DNA of 59,280 nt from Pseudomonas sp. A-1 (GCF_004801855.1 NZ_SSTC01000022.1:1-59280), one strand, 5' to 3'; positions 29,293 to 38,823 are shown, counted from the stretch's first letter. Notes: a model not told the origin generated them from the sequence alone. Made by a program: numbers and translations.

Positions 29293-29651
29293 GCCACTGC
29301 CAACGCATCAGCGCCGAACAGGCCGAGACCCTGCTCAGCGGGGCGGACAACGTCATGCTGCTGGACATGCGCGATGCCCGCGCCTACTGCCAGGGCCACG
29401 ACCCGCGCGCCATCCACCTCAGCGACATGACCCTGCGTACCCTGGTGCGCCACACCCCGCGCCAGGTGCAGCTGATCGTCTGCGGCGACGAGGCGCGCGC
29501 CAGCCAGGAGATGGTCGAGTTCTTCCGCGACTACGGCTTCGCCCACTGCTACAGCCTCGACGGCGGCTACGCCGCCTGGCAGGCACGCCCGCGCCAGCCG
29601 GCCCGCGCCGAACGGCGCGTCGCCGAACAGCGCGTCGCCGGGCGCGGCTGA
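29289..29651 (+). CDS. rhdN: Rhodanese-like sulfurtransferase (RhdN)
   Basis: 120 aa, single rhodanese domain of GlpE size. The catalytic loop is IVCGDEARAS with one Cys. It has an added C-terminal Arg/Ala tail (RQPARAERRVAEQRVAG) that includes a short duplicated coding unit (ERRVAEQRVA). The matching A. vinelandii gene in this operon is called rhdN. A sulfur-transfer role for Fe-S or Mo-S cluster assembly is inferred. Start overlaps the nifQ stop. Confidence 0.88.
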   Translation: MSHCQRISAEQAETLLSGADNVMLLDMRDARAYCQGHDPRAIHLSDMTLRTLVRHTPRQVQLIVCGDEARASQEMVEFFRDYGFAHCYSLDGGYAAWQARPRQPARAERRVAEQRVAGRG

Positions 29652-29662
29652 GGAGGCCGGCC

Positions 29663-29980
29663 ATGCAGGTTCTCGACACCGAAGCACGCATCCGCCAGCA
29701 GATCGCCGCCAACCCGGTGATCCTCTACATGAAGGGCACGCCGGAGGCCCCCGAGTGCGGCTTCTCGCGCGCCGCGGTGGGCGCGCTGCACAAGCTCGGC
29801 AAGCCGTTCGCCTTCGTCAACGTGCTGACCGCCCCGCACATCCGCGAGAAGCTGCCGAAGATCTCGCAGTGGCCGACCTATCCGCAGCTGTTCGTCAACG
29901 GCGAGCTGGTCGGCGGCTGCGACATCATCCTCGGCATGGAGGCCGACGGCAGCCTGCAGGCGCTGCTCGCCGGGGTCTGA
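29663..29980 (+). CDS. grx5nif: Monothiol glutaredoxin, nif-specific (Grx5-type)
   Basis: 105 aa with the monothiol CGFS site in KGTPEAPECGFSRAAV and the GSH-binding WPTYPQLFVNGELVGGCDI. Grx5-type proteins carry a glutathione-ligated 2Fe-2S cluster and act as Fe-S carriers. Last gene of the nifB operon; same gene order as A. vinelandii (nifB-fdxN-nifO-nifQ-rhdN-grx5nif). Preceded by GAGGAGG, 12 bases after rhdN. Confidence 0.92.
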   Translation: MQVLDTEARIRQQIAANPVILYMKGTPEAPECGFSRAAVGALHKLGKPFAFVNVLTAPHIREKLPKISQWPTYPQLFVNGELVGGCDIILGMEADGSLQALLAGV

Positions 29981-30049
29981 CGGGTTGTACCGGCGTCGTC
30001 GCGCTGGCGTCACCCCCCGGGCGCCTGTGCGGCGGCGCTGCCTTGCTGG

Positions 30050-30313
30050 CTACTGCGCCTCGGCCAGGCCGAGGAACGCCGCCACCTGCGGCGCAGCGAA
30101 CGGCCATCCCAGCTCGGCGCCGCTGTCCAGCCGGCGCAGCACCGGGATGCGCACCCCGTAGGCCTCGACCCACTCCTCGCGCTCGGCGATGTCCACCAGC
30201 TCGATCGACACGCCCGCGGCGGCGAAGGGCATCAGCACCTCCTCGGCCAGTTCGCACAGGTGGCAGCCGAGGGTTCCGAACAGTTGGCAGGCGGGCAGCA
30301 TGACATCTCTCAT
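30050..30313 (-). CDS. Glutaredoxin-like thiol protein (DUF836 type)
   Basis: 87 aa (83 from a second ATG at 30301). The N-terminal dithiol site is CHLC in FGTLGCHLCELAEEVL, followed by IELVDIAEREEWVEAYG and RIPVLRR, the cis-Pro glutaredoxin fold of DUF836 proteins. It converges on grx from the nif operon and is divergent from the antiporter gene. Usual small cytoplasmic redox protein of Pseudomonas. Confidence 0.85.
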   Translation of the reverse strand: MRDVMLPACQLFGTLGCHLCELAEEVLMPFAAAGVSIELVDIAEREEWVEAYGVRIPVLRRLDSGAELGWPFAAPQVAAFLGLAEAQ

Positions 30314-30430
30314 GGTGAACAGACCGGCGGCAGTTTAGCATTTGCGCTACCCGCCCCGTCGCCCGCCGCCGACACCCGGGCGCGGGCATCCTGCCTCATC
30401 CTGCCGGTCCTTTCGCATGGAGCACTGCCG

Positions 30431-32392
30431 TTGTTCGTCAACCTGCTGATCATCCTGGCCGCCTCGCTGCTGGTCATCGCCCTGTTCCGCCACCTCAAGC
30501 TGCCGCCGCTGCTGGCCTACATGAGCGTCGGCCTGGCGCTCGGCCCCGGCAGCCTGGGCTGGCTGCAGCACCACGAGGACATGCCGCTGCTGGCCGAGTT
30601 CGGCGTGGTGTTCCTGCTGTTCAGCCTGGGCCTGGAGTTCTCCCTGCCGCGCATGCTGGCGCTGCGCCGCGTGGTGTTCGGCCTCGGCAGCCTGCAGGTG
30701 CTCGCCTGCACCCTGCCGCTGGCCGGCCTGCTGCACCTGGCCGGCCTGGCCCTGCCGGCTGCGCTGCTGCTCGGCGGCGGCCTGGCGCTGTCCTCCACCG
30801 CCATCGTCACCAAGGAACTGAGCAGCATGGGCGAGGTGTTCAGCGACCACGGCCAGAACGCCATCGGCGTGCTGCTGTTCCAGGACCTGGTCGCGGTGCT
30901 GCTGCTGACCATGATCCCGGTGGTCGCCGGCGGCAGCGAGCAGGCCTGGTACTGGGCGCTGCCGATCACCCTGGGCAAGGCCGCGCTGCTGTTCGGCGGC
31001 CTGCTGGTGGCCAGCCGCTGGCTGCTGCCGCGGCTGTTCCACGAGGTGGCACAGGCCAACGCCGCCGAGCTGTTCGTGCTGCTGGCGCTGGTCATCGTGC
31101 TGCTCACCGCCTGGCTGACCCACCTGCTCGGCCTGTCCATGGCCCTCGGCGCCTTCCTCGCCGGCATGCTGCTCGGCGAGAGCCACTACCGCCACCAGAT
31201 CGAGGCCGACATCCGCCCGTTCCGCGACGTGCTGCTCGGCCTGTTCTTCGTCAGCGTCGGCATGCTGATCGACGTCGGCCTGTTCGCCAGCCACGGCCTG
31301 GTGATCCTCGCCATGACCGTGCTGCTGCTGGCGCTCAAGGGCGCGCTGGTCGCCCTGCTGGTGCGCCTGCGCGGCGGCAGCAACGAGAGCGCCTGGCGCA
31401 GCGGCCTGGCGCTGGCCCAGGGCGGCGAGTTCTGCTTCGCCCTGGTCGCCCAGGCGCAGCAGGCCAGGCTGGTCGACGGCGAACTGGGCGGGCTGATCCT
31501 CGCCGCCACCTTCTGCTCGATGGCGGTCACTCCGCTGCTGCTGCGCGCGGCGCCGCAGCTGGCCGCCCGCCTCGGCCGGCAGCCGGATGCCGAGGCGCGC
31601 GCCGAGGACATCGCCGGCGCCTGCGCCGAGCACGAGGGCCACGTGCTGATCTGCGGCTTCGGCCGGGTCGGCCAGTCGATCGGCCGCTTCCTGCGCCGCG
31701 AGGGCATCCCCTTCGTCGCCCTCGACAACGATCCGATCCGCGTGCAGGAGGCGGCGGCCGGCGAGCACCACGTGCACTTCGGCGACGCGCGCCGCGGCGA
31801 GCTGCTGGAGGCCCTCGGCCTGAGCCGCGCACGCCTGCTGGTGGTGGCCGCCGACAACCCCCAGCACGCCCTGGCCACGGTCAAGGCGGCGCGGGCGCTG
31901 TCGGCCGAGCTGCCGATCCTGGTGCGCACCCGCGACGACAGCTTCCTGGCCAGCCTGCTGGAGGCCGGCGCCAGCGAGGTGGTGCCGGAGGTGCTGGAGT
32001 CGAGCCTGATGCTCGCCTCCCACGCGCTGGTCATGCTCGGCCTGCCCGAGCGCCGGGTGCAGGCGCACATGGACGAGGTGCGCCGCGATCGCTACCACCT
32101 GCTGCACGGCTTCTACCACGGCGCCAGCGCCAACCTGCTCGACCAGCAGGGCCGCCCGCGCGTGCTGCTGCACGCGGTCAACCTCAGCCAGGACGCCTAC
32201 GCCTGCGGCCGCAGCCTGGCCGAGCTGAAGCTGAGCGGGCTGGGCGTGGAACTGCAGGGCGTGCGCCGCGACGGCGACGAGCTGGAGCTGAGCGGCAACC
32301 TGCCGCTGCGCGAAGGCGACGCGCTGCTGCTCGCCGGCCCGCTGGAGTGCATCGAGCGCGCCGAGGCGCGCCTGCTGGCCGGCACCCAGTAG
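30431..32392 (+). CDS. CPA2-family K+/H+ antiporter with TrkA-N domain (KefB-like)
   Basis: About 653 aa from a TTG at 30431 preceded by GGAG at 30420; the earlier in-frame Met codons precede residues that do not look like the family, so the start is a judgement. Residues about 1-385 are the 12-13-helix Na+/H+ exchanger domain (LKLPPLLAYMSVGLALGPG). Residues about 410-530 are a TrkA-N Rossmann domain (GFGRVGQSIGRFL), and the end is a TrkA-C domain. Such proteins extrude K+ for pH or electrophile protection. No KefF/KefG partner is adjacent. Confidence 0.9.
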   Translation: MFVNLLIILAASLLVIALFRHLKLPPLLAYMSVGLALGPGSLGWLQHHEDMPLLAEFGVVFLLFSLGLEFSLPRMLALRRVVFGLGSLQVLACTLPLAGLLHLAGLALPAALLLGGGLALSSTAIVTKELSSMGEVFSDHGQNAIGVLLFQDLVAVLLLTMIPVVAGGSEQAWYWALPITLGKAALLFGGLLVASRWLLPRLFHEVAQANAAELFVLLALVIVLLTAWLTHLLGLSMALGAFLAGMLLGESHYRHQIEADIRPFRDVLLGLFFVSVGMLIDVGLFASHGLVILAMTVLLLALKGALVALLVRLRGGSNESAWRSGLALAQGGEFCFALVAQAQQARLVDGELGGLILAATFCSMAVTPLLLRAAPQLAARLGRQPDAEARAEDIAGACAEHEGHVLICGFGRVGQSIGRFLRREGIPFVALDNDPIRVQEAAAGEHHVHFGDARRGELLEALGLSRARLLVVAADNPQHALATVKAARALSAELPILVRTRDDSFLASLLEAGASEVVPEVLESSLMLASHALVMLGLPERRVQAHMDEVRRDRYHLLHGFYHGASANLLDQQGRPRVLLHAVNLSQDAYACGRSLAELKLSGLGVELQGVRRDGDELELSGNLPLREGDALLLAGPLECIERAEARLLAGTQ

Positions 32393-32401
32393 CCGGCCCG
32401 C

Positions 32402-32439
32402 AAACGCAGAAGCCCGCTCGAAAGCGGGCTTCTGCGTTT
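32402..32439. terminator. Bidirectional terminator between antiporter and amtB
   Basis: 17-bp perfect stem (32402-32418 with 32423-32439) with a CGAA tetraloop and A/T tails on both sides. Confidence 0.9.
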
Positions 32440-32450
32440 CTGGGGAGGGG

Positions 32451-33659
32451 CTATTCGTGGTTGGTGGCGCCGATCTTGTGGATCGACAGGTCGGCGCCGT
32501 AGTACTCCTCCTCGGCGCTCAGGCGGATGCCCAGGCTGGCCTTGAGCAGGCCGTACACCGCGAAGCCGCCGCCCAGCGCCACCACGATGCCGAGCAGCGA
32601 GCCGATCAGTTGGCTGGCCAGGCTGACCCCGCCGAGGCCGCCCAGCGCGCTCTGGCCGAAGATGCCGCAGGCGATGCCGCCCCAGATGCCGCACAGGCCG
32701 TGCAGCGGCCAGACGCCGAGCACGTCGTCGATCTTCCAGCGGTTCTGGGTGGCGGTGAAGGCCCAGACGAACAGCGCGCCGGCCACGCCGCCGGTGATCA
32801 GCGCGCCGATCGGGTGCATCAGGTCGGAGCCGGCGCACACCGCCACCAGGCCGGCCAGCGGGCCGTTGTGCAGGAAGCCGGGATCGTTGCGGCCGACCAG
32901 CAGCGCCGCCAGGGTACCGCCGACCATGGCCAGCAGCGAGTTGACCGCCACCAGGCCGCTGACCCCCTGCAGGGTCTGCGCGCTCATCACGTTGAAGCCG
33001 AACCAGCCGACGATGAGGATCCACGAGCCGAGGGCGAGGAACGGGATGTTCGAGGGCGCGAAGGCCACCAGCCGGCCGTCGCGATAGCGGCCGTTGCGGT
33101 GGCCGAGCAGCAGCACCGCCGCCAGCGCCAGCCAGCCGCCGACCGCGTGCACCACCACCGAGCCGGCGAAGTCGTGGAAGGCGGCGCCGAAGCGCTCGGT
33201 GAGCCAGGCCTGCAGGCCGAGGTTGCCGTTCCAGATCAGCCCCTCGAAGAACGGGTAGACCACGGCGACGATCAGCGCCGTGGCGCACAGCTGCGGGCCG
33301 AAGCGGGAGCGCTCGGCGATGCCGCCGGAGATGATCGCCGGGATCGCCGCGGCGAAGGTCAGCAGGAAGAAGAACTTCACCAGCGCGTAGCCGTTCTCGG
33401 CGGTCAGCGCGCCGGCCGGCTCGAGGAAGCTCACTCCGTAGGCCAGCCAGTAGCCGACGAAGAAGTAGGCCAGGCAGGACACGGCGAAGTCGGCGAGGAT
33501 CTTCGACAGGGCGTTGACCTGGTTCTTCTGCCGCACGGTGCCGACCTCGAGGAAGGCGAAACCGGCGTGCATGGCCAGCACCATGACCGCGCCGAGCAGG
33601 ATGAACAGGGTGTTGGAGCCATGGACCAGGCTCGCTACGGCAGTATCAAGATTTTCCAT
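32451..33659 (-). CDS. amtB: Ammonium transporter AmtB
   Basis: 402 aa from MENLDTAVASLVHG; the upstream in-frame start is rejected. Eleven membrane helices; the pore His pair is visible in GSVVVHAVGG and PLHGLCGIWGG. It has no cleavable signal peptide, unlike E. coli AmtB. Amt proteins conduct NH4+/NH3 and are closed by GlnK. No glnK is next to it and no correctly spaced -24/-12 element was found upstream, so this is probably not the canonical glnK-amtB unit. It lies 2.5 kb from the nifB operon and could recapture leaked ammonium. Confidence 0.93.
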   Translation of the reverse strand: MENLDTAVASLVHGSNTLFILLGAVMVLAMHAGFAFLEVGTVRQKNQVNALSKILADFAVSCLAYFFVGYWLAYGVSFLEPAGALTAENGYALVKFFFLLTFAAAIPAIISGGIAERSRFGPQLCATALIVAVVYPFFEGLIWNGNLGLQAWLTERFGAAFHDFAGSVVVHAVGGWLALAAVLLLGHRNGRYRDGRLVAFAPSNIPFLALGSWILIVGWFGFNVMSAQTLQGVSGLVAVNSLLAMVGGTLAALLVGRNDPGFLHNGPLAGLVAVCAGSDLMHPIGALITGGVAGALFVWAFTATQNRWKIDDVLGVWPLHGLCGIWGGIACGIFGQSALGGLGGVSLASQLIGSLLGIVVALGGGFAVYGLLKASLGIRLSAEEEYYGADLSIHKIGATNHE

Positions 33660-34097
33660 CGGCGCGACGCGCTCCTCCGGTAGGCAGGGAAGCACCAAAG
33701 CGGGTCACTGATGACCATCGGCGCACCACGGACAGGCGTGCACCACCTTGCGAACCGCTTGTCTTGATCGCCACACCCTTGGGCAAAATCCGCCCTGGTG
33801 CCGCGATCGGGGTAGCTTCTTGTTATGAATCAGTGGCTTGGACGTGTGTGGCAACGTCCTGTCGACCTTCGCGCCAGATCCGCCAACGGGCAGGCGCAGA
33901 CGCACACGCCGCTGAGCCAAGCAAGAGCCATGCCGTCGCGCACCAGCCACAGGCAGCACTGCTGCAAAAGCGTGCACGCCAAGGCGGCCGGCGACGCCGG
34001 ACGCACCCGGCCCTGCCCCTGCCTCGACCAGCATAGCCCGCCACCGCCCCGTGGCTGTGCAGGGCTGCGCCGCGGCGCCGCACGCCCGCGCACGACC
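33660..34097. other. Intergenic region between amtB and the EAL gene
   Basis: No convincing gene. The in-frame extension of the EAL gene back to an ATG at 33825 encodes a Cys/Pro/Arg-rich sequence without a recognisable domain. No clear sigma-54 promoter or terminator was seen. It may hold the promoters of the two divergent genes. Confidence 0.4.
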
Positions 34098-35417
34098 ATG
34101 CTCCAGCACGGTGCATGCGCAAACCTGGCCGCATTCTTGCTAGACAGCCGCCCACCGCCCCTGCGGGCACTGCTGGAGCCTGACGTGTTCGCCGGCCAAC
34201 CCTTCGCCGTGTTCCAACCCTTCGTCGATACCGCCACCGGCCTGATCGCCGGCGTCGAGGCACTCGCCCGCCTGCGCGACGCCGACGGCCAGCTGCACTC
34301 GGCCGGCGCGCTGTTCGCCGACCCGGCCAGTGACCAGGCCGACCTGCTGCGGCTCGACCGCCAGGTGCGCGAGCACGCCCTCGACCAGCTGCGCCACGCG
34401 CCGGCGGACTGGTTCCTCAGCCTGAACATCTCGCCGCGCTGGATCAGTTGCCTGAGCCCCGGCCAGGCGCTGCCCAGCCTGTGCCAGCTGGAGCGCCACC
34501 ACATCGACCCGCGACGCATCGTCTTCGAGATCACCGAGCTGGACGGCGACATCCCCTGCCTGCTGCAGGCCGTGCGCCAGTACCGCCAGGCCGGCGCGCG
34601 CATCGCCGTGGACGACTTCGGCGCCGGCTATTCGCAGCTCGACCGGGTGCTGGCCCTGCAGCCGGACATCCTCAAGCTGGACATGCGCCTGTTCCAGGAC
34701 GCCGCCCGCGGCGGCCCCGGCTGCGAGCTGGTCAAGGCGCTGGCGCAGATGGCCGAGAAGACCGGCTGCCGGATCATCGCCGAGGGGGTGGAGACCGAGG
34801 ACGAGCTGCACTTCGCCCTCGAGTGCGGCGCCCGCTACGTGCAGGGCTTCCTGTTCGCCGCCGGCAAGCCCGGCTTCTTCGCCGCCGACGCCTTCGCCGC
34901 ACGCTTCGCCGAGGTGCGCGACCACTACGTGCAGATCAAGCTGGCCGAGCGCGCGCGGCTGATCGAGCTGCGCCGCCAGCTCGGCGAGCTGCTGGAGCAC
35001 CTGCGCCCCTGGGCGGAGCAGCGGGGGCCGGCGGCCGCCCTGCCGGCACCCGGGCATCCCTGGCTGCTGCGCATCTACCAGTGCGACCGCAGCGGCGAAC
35101 AGATCACTCCCAACTGCGAGTGGCGCGGCGACGCCTGGCACGAGGAACCCGTCTACCTGCGCCACAACTGGTCGTGGCGCCCCTGGTTCCACCAGTTGCT
35201 GGCCGAGGGCCTCGACGAACAGCGCCTGACCCTGTCACCGACCTACCGCGACGCCACCAGCAACCAGTACTGCCTGACCGCCGGCCGCTGCATCGACCAG
35301 GGTCGCCGCCTGCTGCTGGTCGACATCGACGCCGGCGCCCTGGCCTCCCCCCGCTACCCCGGCGGGGCTTGCCGGCCACTGCCGCAAGCCGCAAGCTGGA
35401 GCCTTTGCGACTGCTGA
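34098..35417 (+). CDS. EAL-domain c-di-GMP phosphodiesterase
   Basis: 439 aa from the ATG at 34098; a start as early as 33825 cannot be excluded. The EAL domain (about residues 30-285) has all catalytic motifs: EALARLR, SLNISPR, FEITELD, AVDDFGAGYS, LKLDMRLF and IAEGVETEDE. The remaining 150 residues (from about HPWLLRIYQCDRSGEQITPN) form a second domain seen with some EAL proteins, perhaps a sensor. It should hydrolyse c-di-GMP to pGpG. The end lies 9 bases before dgt. Confidence 0.85.
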   Translation: MLQHGACANLAAFLLDSRPPPLRALLEPDVFAGQPFAVFQPFVDTATGLIAGVEALARLRDADGQLHSAGALFADPASDQADLLRLDRQVREHALDQLRHAPADWFLSLNISPRWISCLSPGQALPSLCQLERHHIDPRRIVFEITELDGDIPCLLQAVRQYRQAGARIAVDDFGAGYSQLDRVLALQPDILKLDMRLFQDAARGGPGCELVKALAQMAEKTGCRIIAEGVETEDELHFALECGARYVQGFLFAAGKPGFFAADAFAARFAEVRDHYVQIKLAERARLIELRRQLGELLEHLRPWAEQRGPAAALPAPGHPWLLRIYQCDRSGEQITPNCEWRGDAWHEEPVYLRHNWSWRPWFHQLLAEGLDEQRLTLSPTYRDATSNQYCLTAGRCIDQGRRLLLVDIDAGALASPRYPGGACRPLPQAASWSLCDC

Positions 35418-35426
35418 GGACTCCCC

Positions 35427-36758
35427 TTGGACTGGCACACCCTGCTTACCCGCGAACGTCTGGGCAAACCCGTGCAGAGCTCCGAGGAGCTCGGCCGCAG
35501 CGCCTTCCACAAGGACCACGACCGCATCATCTTCTCCGGCGCCTTCCGCCGCCTCGGGCGCAAGACCCAGGTGCACCCGGTCTCCAGCAACGATCACATC
35601 CACACCCGCCTGACCCACAGCCTGGAGGTGGCCTGCGTCGGCCGCTCGCTGGGCATGCGCGTCGGCGAGATGCTGCGCGACGCCCTGCCGATCTGGTGCG
35701 ACCCCGGTGACCTGGGGGTGATCGTGCAGTCGGCCTGCCTGGCCCACGACATCGGCAACCCGCCGTTCGGCCACTCCGGCGAGGACGCCATCCGCCACTG
35801 GTTCCAGCTCGCCGACGAGCGCGGCTGGCTGGACGCCCTGAGCCAAGCCGAGCGCGCCGACTTCCTCGGCTTCGAGGGCAACGCCCAGGGCCTGCGGGTG
35901 CTGACCCAGCTGGAGTACCACCAGTTCGACGGCGGCACCCGGCTGACCTACGCCACCCTCGGCACCTACCTGAAGTACCCGTGGAGCGCCCGCCACGCCG
36001 ACGCCCAGGGCTACAAGAAACACAAGTTCGGCTGCTACCAGAGCGAGCTGCCGCTGCTCGAGCAGATCGCCCGCAAGCTGCAGCTGCCACAGCTCGAGCC
36101 CGAGCGCTGGGCGCGCCACCCGCTGGTCTACCTGATGGAGGCGGCCGACGACATCTGCTACGGCCTGATCGACCTCGAGGACGGCCTGGAGATGGACCTG
36201 CTCGACTATCCCGAGGTCGAGGCGCTGCTGCTCGATCTGGTCGGCGACGACCTGCCGGAAACCTACCGCCAGCTCGGCCCCAGGGATTCGCGCCGGCGCA
36301 AGCTGGCGATCCTGCGCGGCAAGGCCATCGAGCACCTGACCAATGCCGCGGCGCGGGCCTTCGTCGCCCAGCACGACGCCCTGCTCGCCGGCAGCCTGGA
36401 GGGCGACCTGGTCGAGCACATGCACGGGCCGGCCAAGCAGTGCGTGCTGCGCGCCAAGGCGCTGGCGCGGCAGAAGATCTTCCAGGACAAGCGCAAGACC
36501 CTGCACGAGATCGGCGCCTACACCACCCTGGAGATCCTCCTCAATGCCTTCTGCGGCGCGGTGCTGGAGCAGCACGGCGGGCGCACGCCGTCGTTCAAGA
36601 ACCGGCGCATCCTCGACCTGCTCGGCAACAACGCGCCCGATCCGCACCGCCCGCTGTACCAGGCCTACCTGCGGGTGATCGACTTCATCGCCGGGATGAC
36701 CGACAGCTACGCCACCGAGATGGCCCGCGAGATGACCGGCCGCTCCAGCCCGGTCTGA
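35427..36758 (+). CDS. dgt: Deoxyguanosinetriphosphate triphosphohydrolase-like protein
   Basis: 443 aa from a TTG start ([14 protein letters not shown]) with GAGGA ahead. HD-superfamily metal ligands: H in [15 protein letters not shown] in [18 protein letters not shown], and a later D in [15 protein letters not shown]. It cleaves dNTPs to deoxynucleoside and triphosphate, or acts as a broad dNTPase. Followed by a strong terminator. Pseudomonas core gene. Confidence 0.93.
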   Translation: MDWHTLLTRERLGKPVQSSEELGRSAFHKDHDRIIFSGAFRRLGRKTQVHPVSSNDHIHTRLTHSLEVACVGRSLGMRVGEMLRDALPIWCDPGDLGVIVQSACLAHDIGNPPFGHSGEDAIRHWFQLADERGWLDALSQAERADFLGFEGNAQGLRVLTQLEYHQFDGGTRLTYATLGTYLKYPWSARHADAQGYKKHKFGCYQSELPLLEQIARKLQLPQLEPERWARHPLVYLMEAADDICYGLIDLEDGLEMDLLDYPEVEALLLDLVGDDLPETYRQLGPRDSRRRKLAILRGKAIEHLTNAAARAFVAQHDALLAGSLEGDLVEHMHGPAKQCVLRAKALARQKIFQDKRKTLHEIGAYTTLEILLNAFCGAVLEQHGGRTPSFKNRRILDLLGNNAPDPHRPLYQAYLRVIDFIAGMTDSYATEMAREMTGRSSPV

Positions 36759-36760
36759 AA

Positions 36761-36802
36761 CGCAAAAGCCCCGCGGCACGGGCGTGGCGCGGGGCTTTTG
36801 CG
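36761..36802. terminator. Bidirectional terminator between dgt and yggL
   Basis: 15-bp perfect stem (36761-36775 with 36788-36802) containing AAAAGCCCCGC/GCGGGGCTTTT around a 12-base loop; T-runs on both strands. Confidence 0.9.
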
Positions 36803-36816
36803 GGGAAACGCGGTGA

Positions 36817-37155
36817 TCAGGCGTTGATGGCCTTCTCCGGGTACCAGGCATCGGCCAGCTCGCCGATCTTGAAGCTTTCCAGCTCACCGCGGCCCTGCAG
36901 CCAGGCCTCGACGGCAGCGCGCTGTTCGGCGCTGACAGAGCCGCGCTTGTTCAGGCAGACCATGCCGAACTCGTCGCAGCCGATGAAGATCAGGCCGTTG
37001 GCCTCGATGGCCTGGTCGAGGAACTGCCCGAGGAAGGCCTCGGCGGCTTCGCCCTCGAGATCCTCGCGGTAGTTGAGGATCAGCTCGAAGCCGAGTTCCT
37101 GGAACTCGTCGACACAGAGCTTCTTGCGCAGGCGGCGGGAACGATTGGTAGCCAT
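36817..37155 (-). CDS. YggL-family 50S ribosome-binding protein
   Basis: 112 aa. It begins MATNRSRRLRKKLCVDEFQE, the conserved basic start of YggL (DUF469) proteins, which bind the 50S subunit. Convergent with dgt, divergent from dacB. Pseudomonas core gene with the same neighbours. Confidence 0.88.
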   Translation of the reverse strand: MATNRSRRLRKKLCVDEFQELGFELILNYREDLEGEAAEAFLGQFLDQAIEANGLIFIGCDEFGMVCLNKRGSVSAEQRAAVEAWLQGRGELESFKIGELADAWYPEKAINA

Positions 37156-37308
37156 GGATGCATCCTCGAACGTATGGGGTGCGGCACTCTACCAGCTTCC
37201 GCAGGTCAGGCCCATGACAGCGGGCTCCGTTCGGCATGAAAAGCCCCGAAATAGCGGGCTTGAGGCATAATTGCCCGATTCTTTCGTCCGCGAACGTTGA
37301 GACGCCCC

Positions 37309-38814
37309 ATGCTGTTGCGCGTAACCAAGTCCTTGCTCGCCAAGGCATCCAAGATCGGCCGCCCGCTGCGCCTGCTCGGCCTGGCCGGCCTGCTGCTGCC
37401 CGTCACCCTGCCGCTGCCTGCCAGCGCGTCCAGCCTGCCGCCGCGCGTGGAGCAGGCGCTCAGGGCCAGCAAGCTGAGCAGCGACGCCCTGTCGGTGGCG
37501 CTGATCCCCCTCGACGGCCCCGGCACCCCCAGCTACCTCAACGCCGACCGCCCGGTGAACCCGGCCTCGACCATGAAGCTGGTGACCACCTACGCCGCGC
37601 TGGAGCTGCTCGGCCCGACCCACCAGTGGAAGACCGCCTTCTACACCGACGGCCCGCTGCGCAACGGCGTGCTGCAGGGCAACCTCTACCTCAAGGGCGG
37701 CGGCGATCCCAAGCTGACCATGGAGCGCCTGTGGCTGCTGCTGCGCGACCTGCGCCACGCCGGCGTGCAGCAGGTGCAGGGCGACCTGGTGCTGGAGCGC
37801 AACCACTTCCGCACCGACGGCCAGACGCCGTTCGACGACGACGGCGGCGACCGCACCAAGCCCTATCTGGTCGAGCCCGACGCGCTGATGGTCAACCTCA
37901 AGACCCTGCGCCTGATCGTGCGCGGCGAGGCGCGCGGCGCCGCGGTGCAGGCCGAACCGCCGATCCCCTACATCCGCATCGACAACCGGGTGAAGGTGAC
38001 CGCCCCGGCCACCTGCCCGGGCTGGCCGCAGGTGACCTACAACTTCCAGCCGCAGGCCGACGGCAGCCTCGAGGTGATCGCCGCCGGGCAGATCCCGGAA
38101 GGCTGCAGCGGCCAGCGCTACCTGTCGCTGCTCGACCACCCGGCCTTCACCGGCGGCACCGTGCGCGCGCTGTGGAGCGAGCTGGGCGGCAGCATCAGCG
38201 GCCAGGACCGCCTCGGCGCCACCCCGGGCAACGCCCGCCTGCTGGCCCAGGCCTGGTCGCCGGACGTGGTGGAGATCATTCGCGACATCAACAAGTACAG
38301 CAACAACACCATGGCCCGGCAGCTGTTCCTGTCGATCGGCGCGCGCCACCGCCTGCCGGGCGACGCCAACGATGCCGCCGCCGCCTACCGGGCCATCGAC
38401 CAGTGGCTGACCCGCAAGGGCATCCGCGCACCGAACCTGGTGCTGGAGAACGGCTCCGGGCTGTCACGCCGCGAGCGCATCAGCGCCCGCGAGATGGCCG
38501 CCATGCTGCATGCGGCGTGGAAGAGCCCGTATGCCGCCGAGTTCATCTCCTCGATGCCGCTGGCGGCGATGGACGGCACCCTGCGCAAGCGCATGCGCAA
38601 CACCCCGCTGGCCGGCAACGCGCACCTGAAGACCGGCACCCTGAACAACGTGCGCGCCCTGGCCGGCTACAGCCGCGACGCCCAGGGCCACACCTGGGCG
38701 GCGGTGGTGATCCTCAACCACCCGCGGCCGTGGGGTGCCTCGGCGATCCTCGACCAGGTGCTGCAGGAACTGTACCGCCAGCCGGGCAGCCTGAGCGCCG
38801 GCCTGGCCCGCTGA
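37309..38814 (+). CDS. dacB: D-alanyl-D-alanine carboxypeptidase/endopeptidase (PBP4, DacB)
   Basis: 501 aa from the ATG at 37309 (a TTG four codons earlier is possible). Signal peptide about residues 1-41 ending ASA. Active-site S-T-M-K at Ser87, S-N-N in KYSNNTMARQL, and K-T-G in HLKTGTLNNV, the three PBP motifs; the long insertion between the first two is the class C PBP4 insert. It trims and opens periplasmic peptidoglycan cross-links. Confidence 0.94.
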   Translation: MLLRVTKSLLAKASKIGRPLRLLGLAGLLLPVTLPLPASASSLPPRVEQALRASKLSSDALSVALIPLDGPGTPSYLNADRPVNPASTMKLVTTYAALELLGPTHQWKTAFYTDGPLRNGVLQGNLYLKGGGDPKLTMERLWLLLRDLRHAGVQQVQGDLVLERNHFRTDGQTPFDDDGGDRTKPYLVEPDALMVNLKTLRLIVRGEARGAAVQAEPPIPYIRIDNRVKVTAPATCPGWPQVTYNFQPQADGSLEVIAAGQIPEGCSGQRYLSLLDHPAFTGGTVRALWSELGGSISGQDRLGATPGNARLLAQAWSPDVVEIIRDINKYSNNTMARQLFLSIGARHRLPGDANDAAAAYRAIDQWLTRKGIRAPNLVLENGSGLSRRERISAREMAAMLHAAWKSPYAAEFISSMPLAAMDGTLRKRMRNTPLAGNAHLKTGTLNNVRALAGYSRDAQGHTWAAVVILNHPRPWGASAILDQVLQELYRQPGSLSAGLAR

Positions 38815-38823
38815 GCCGCCAAC

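Noticed and set aside
33684-33697. Sigma-54-like element upstream of amtB on the minus strand (TGGTGCTTCCCTGCC)
   Set aside because: GG and GC are 11 bases apart instead of 12, so it does not fit a -24/-12 promoter.
33825-34097. N-terminal extension of the EAL protein
   Set aside because: Cys/Pro/Arg-rich translation with no recognisable domain; a start at 34098 gives a normal EAL protein. Not fully excluded.
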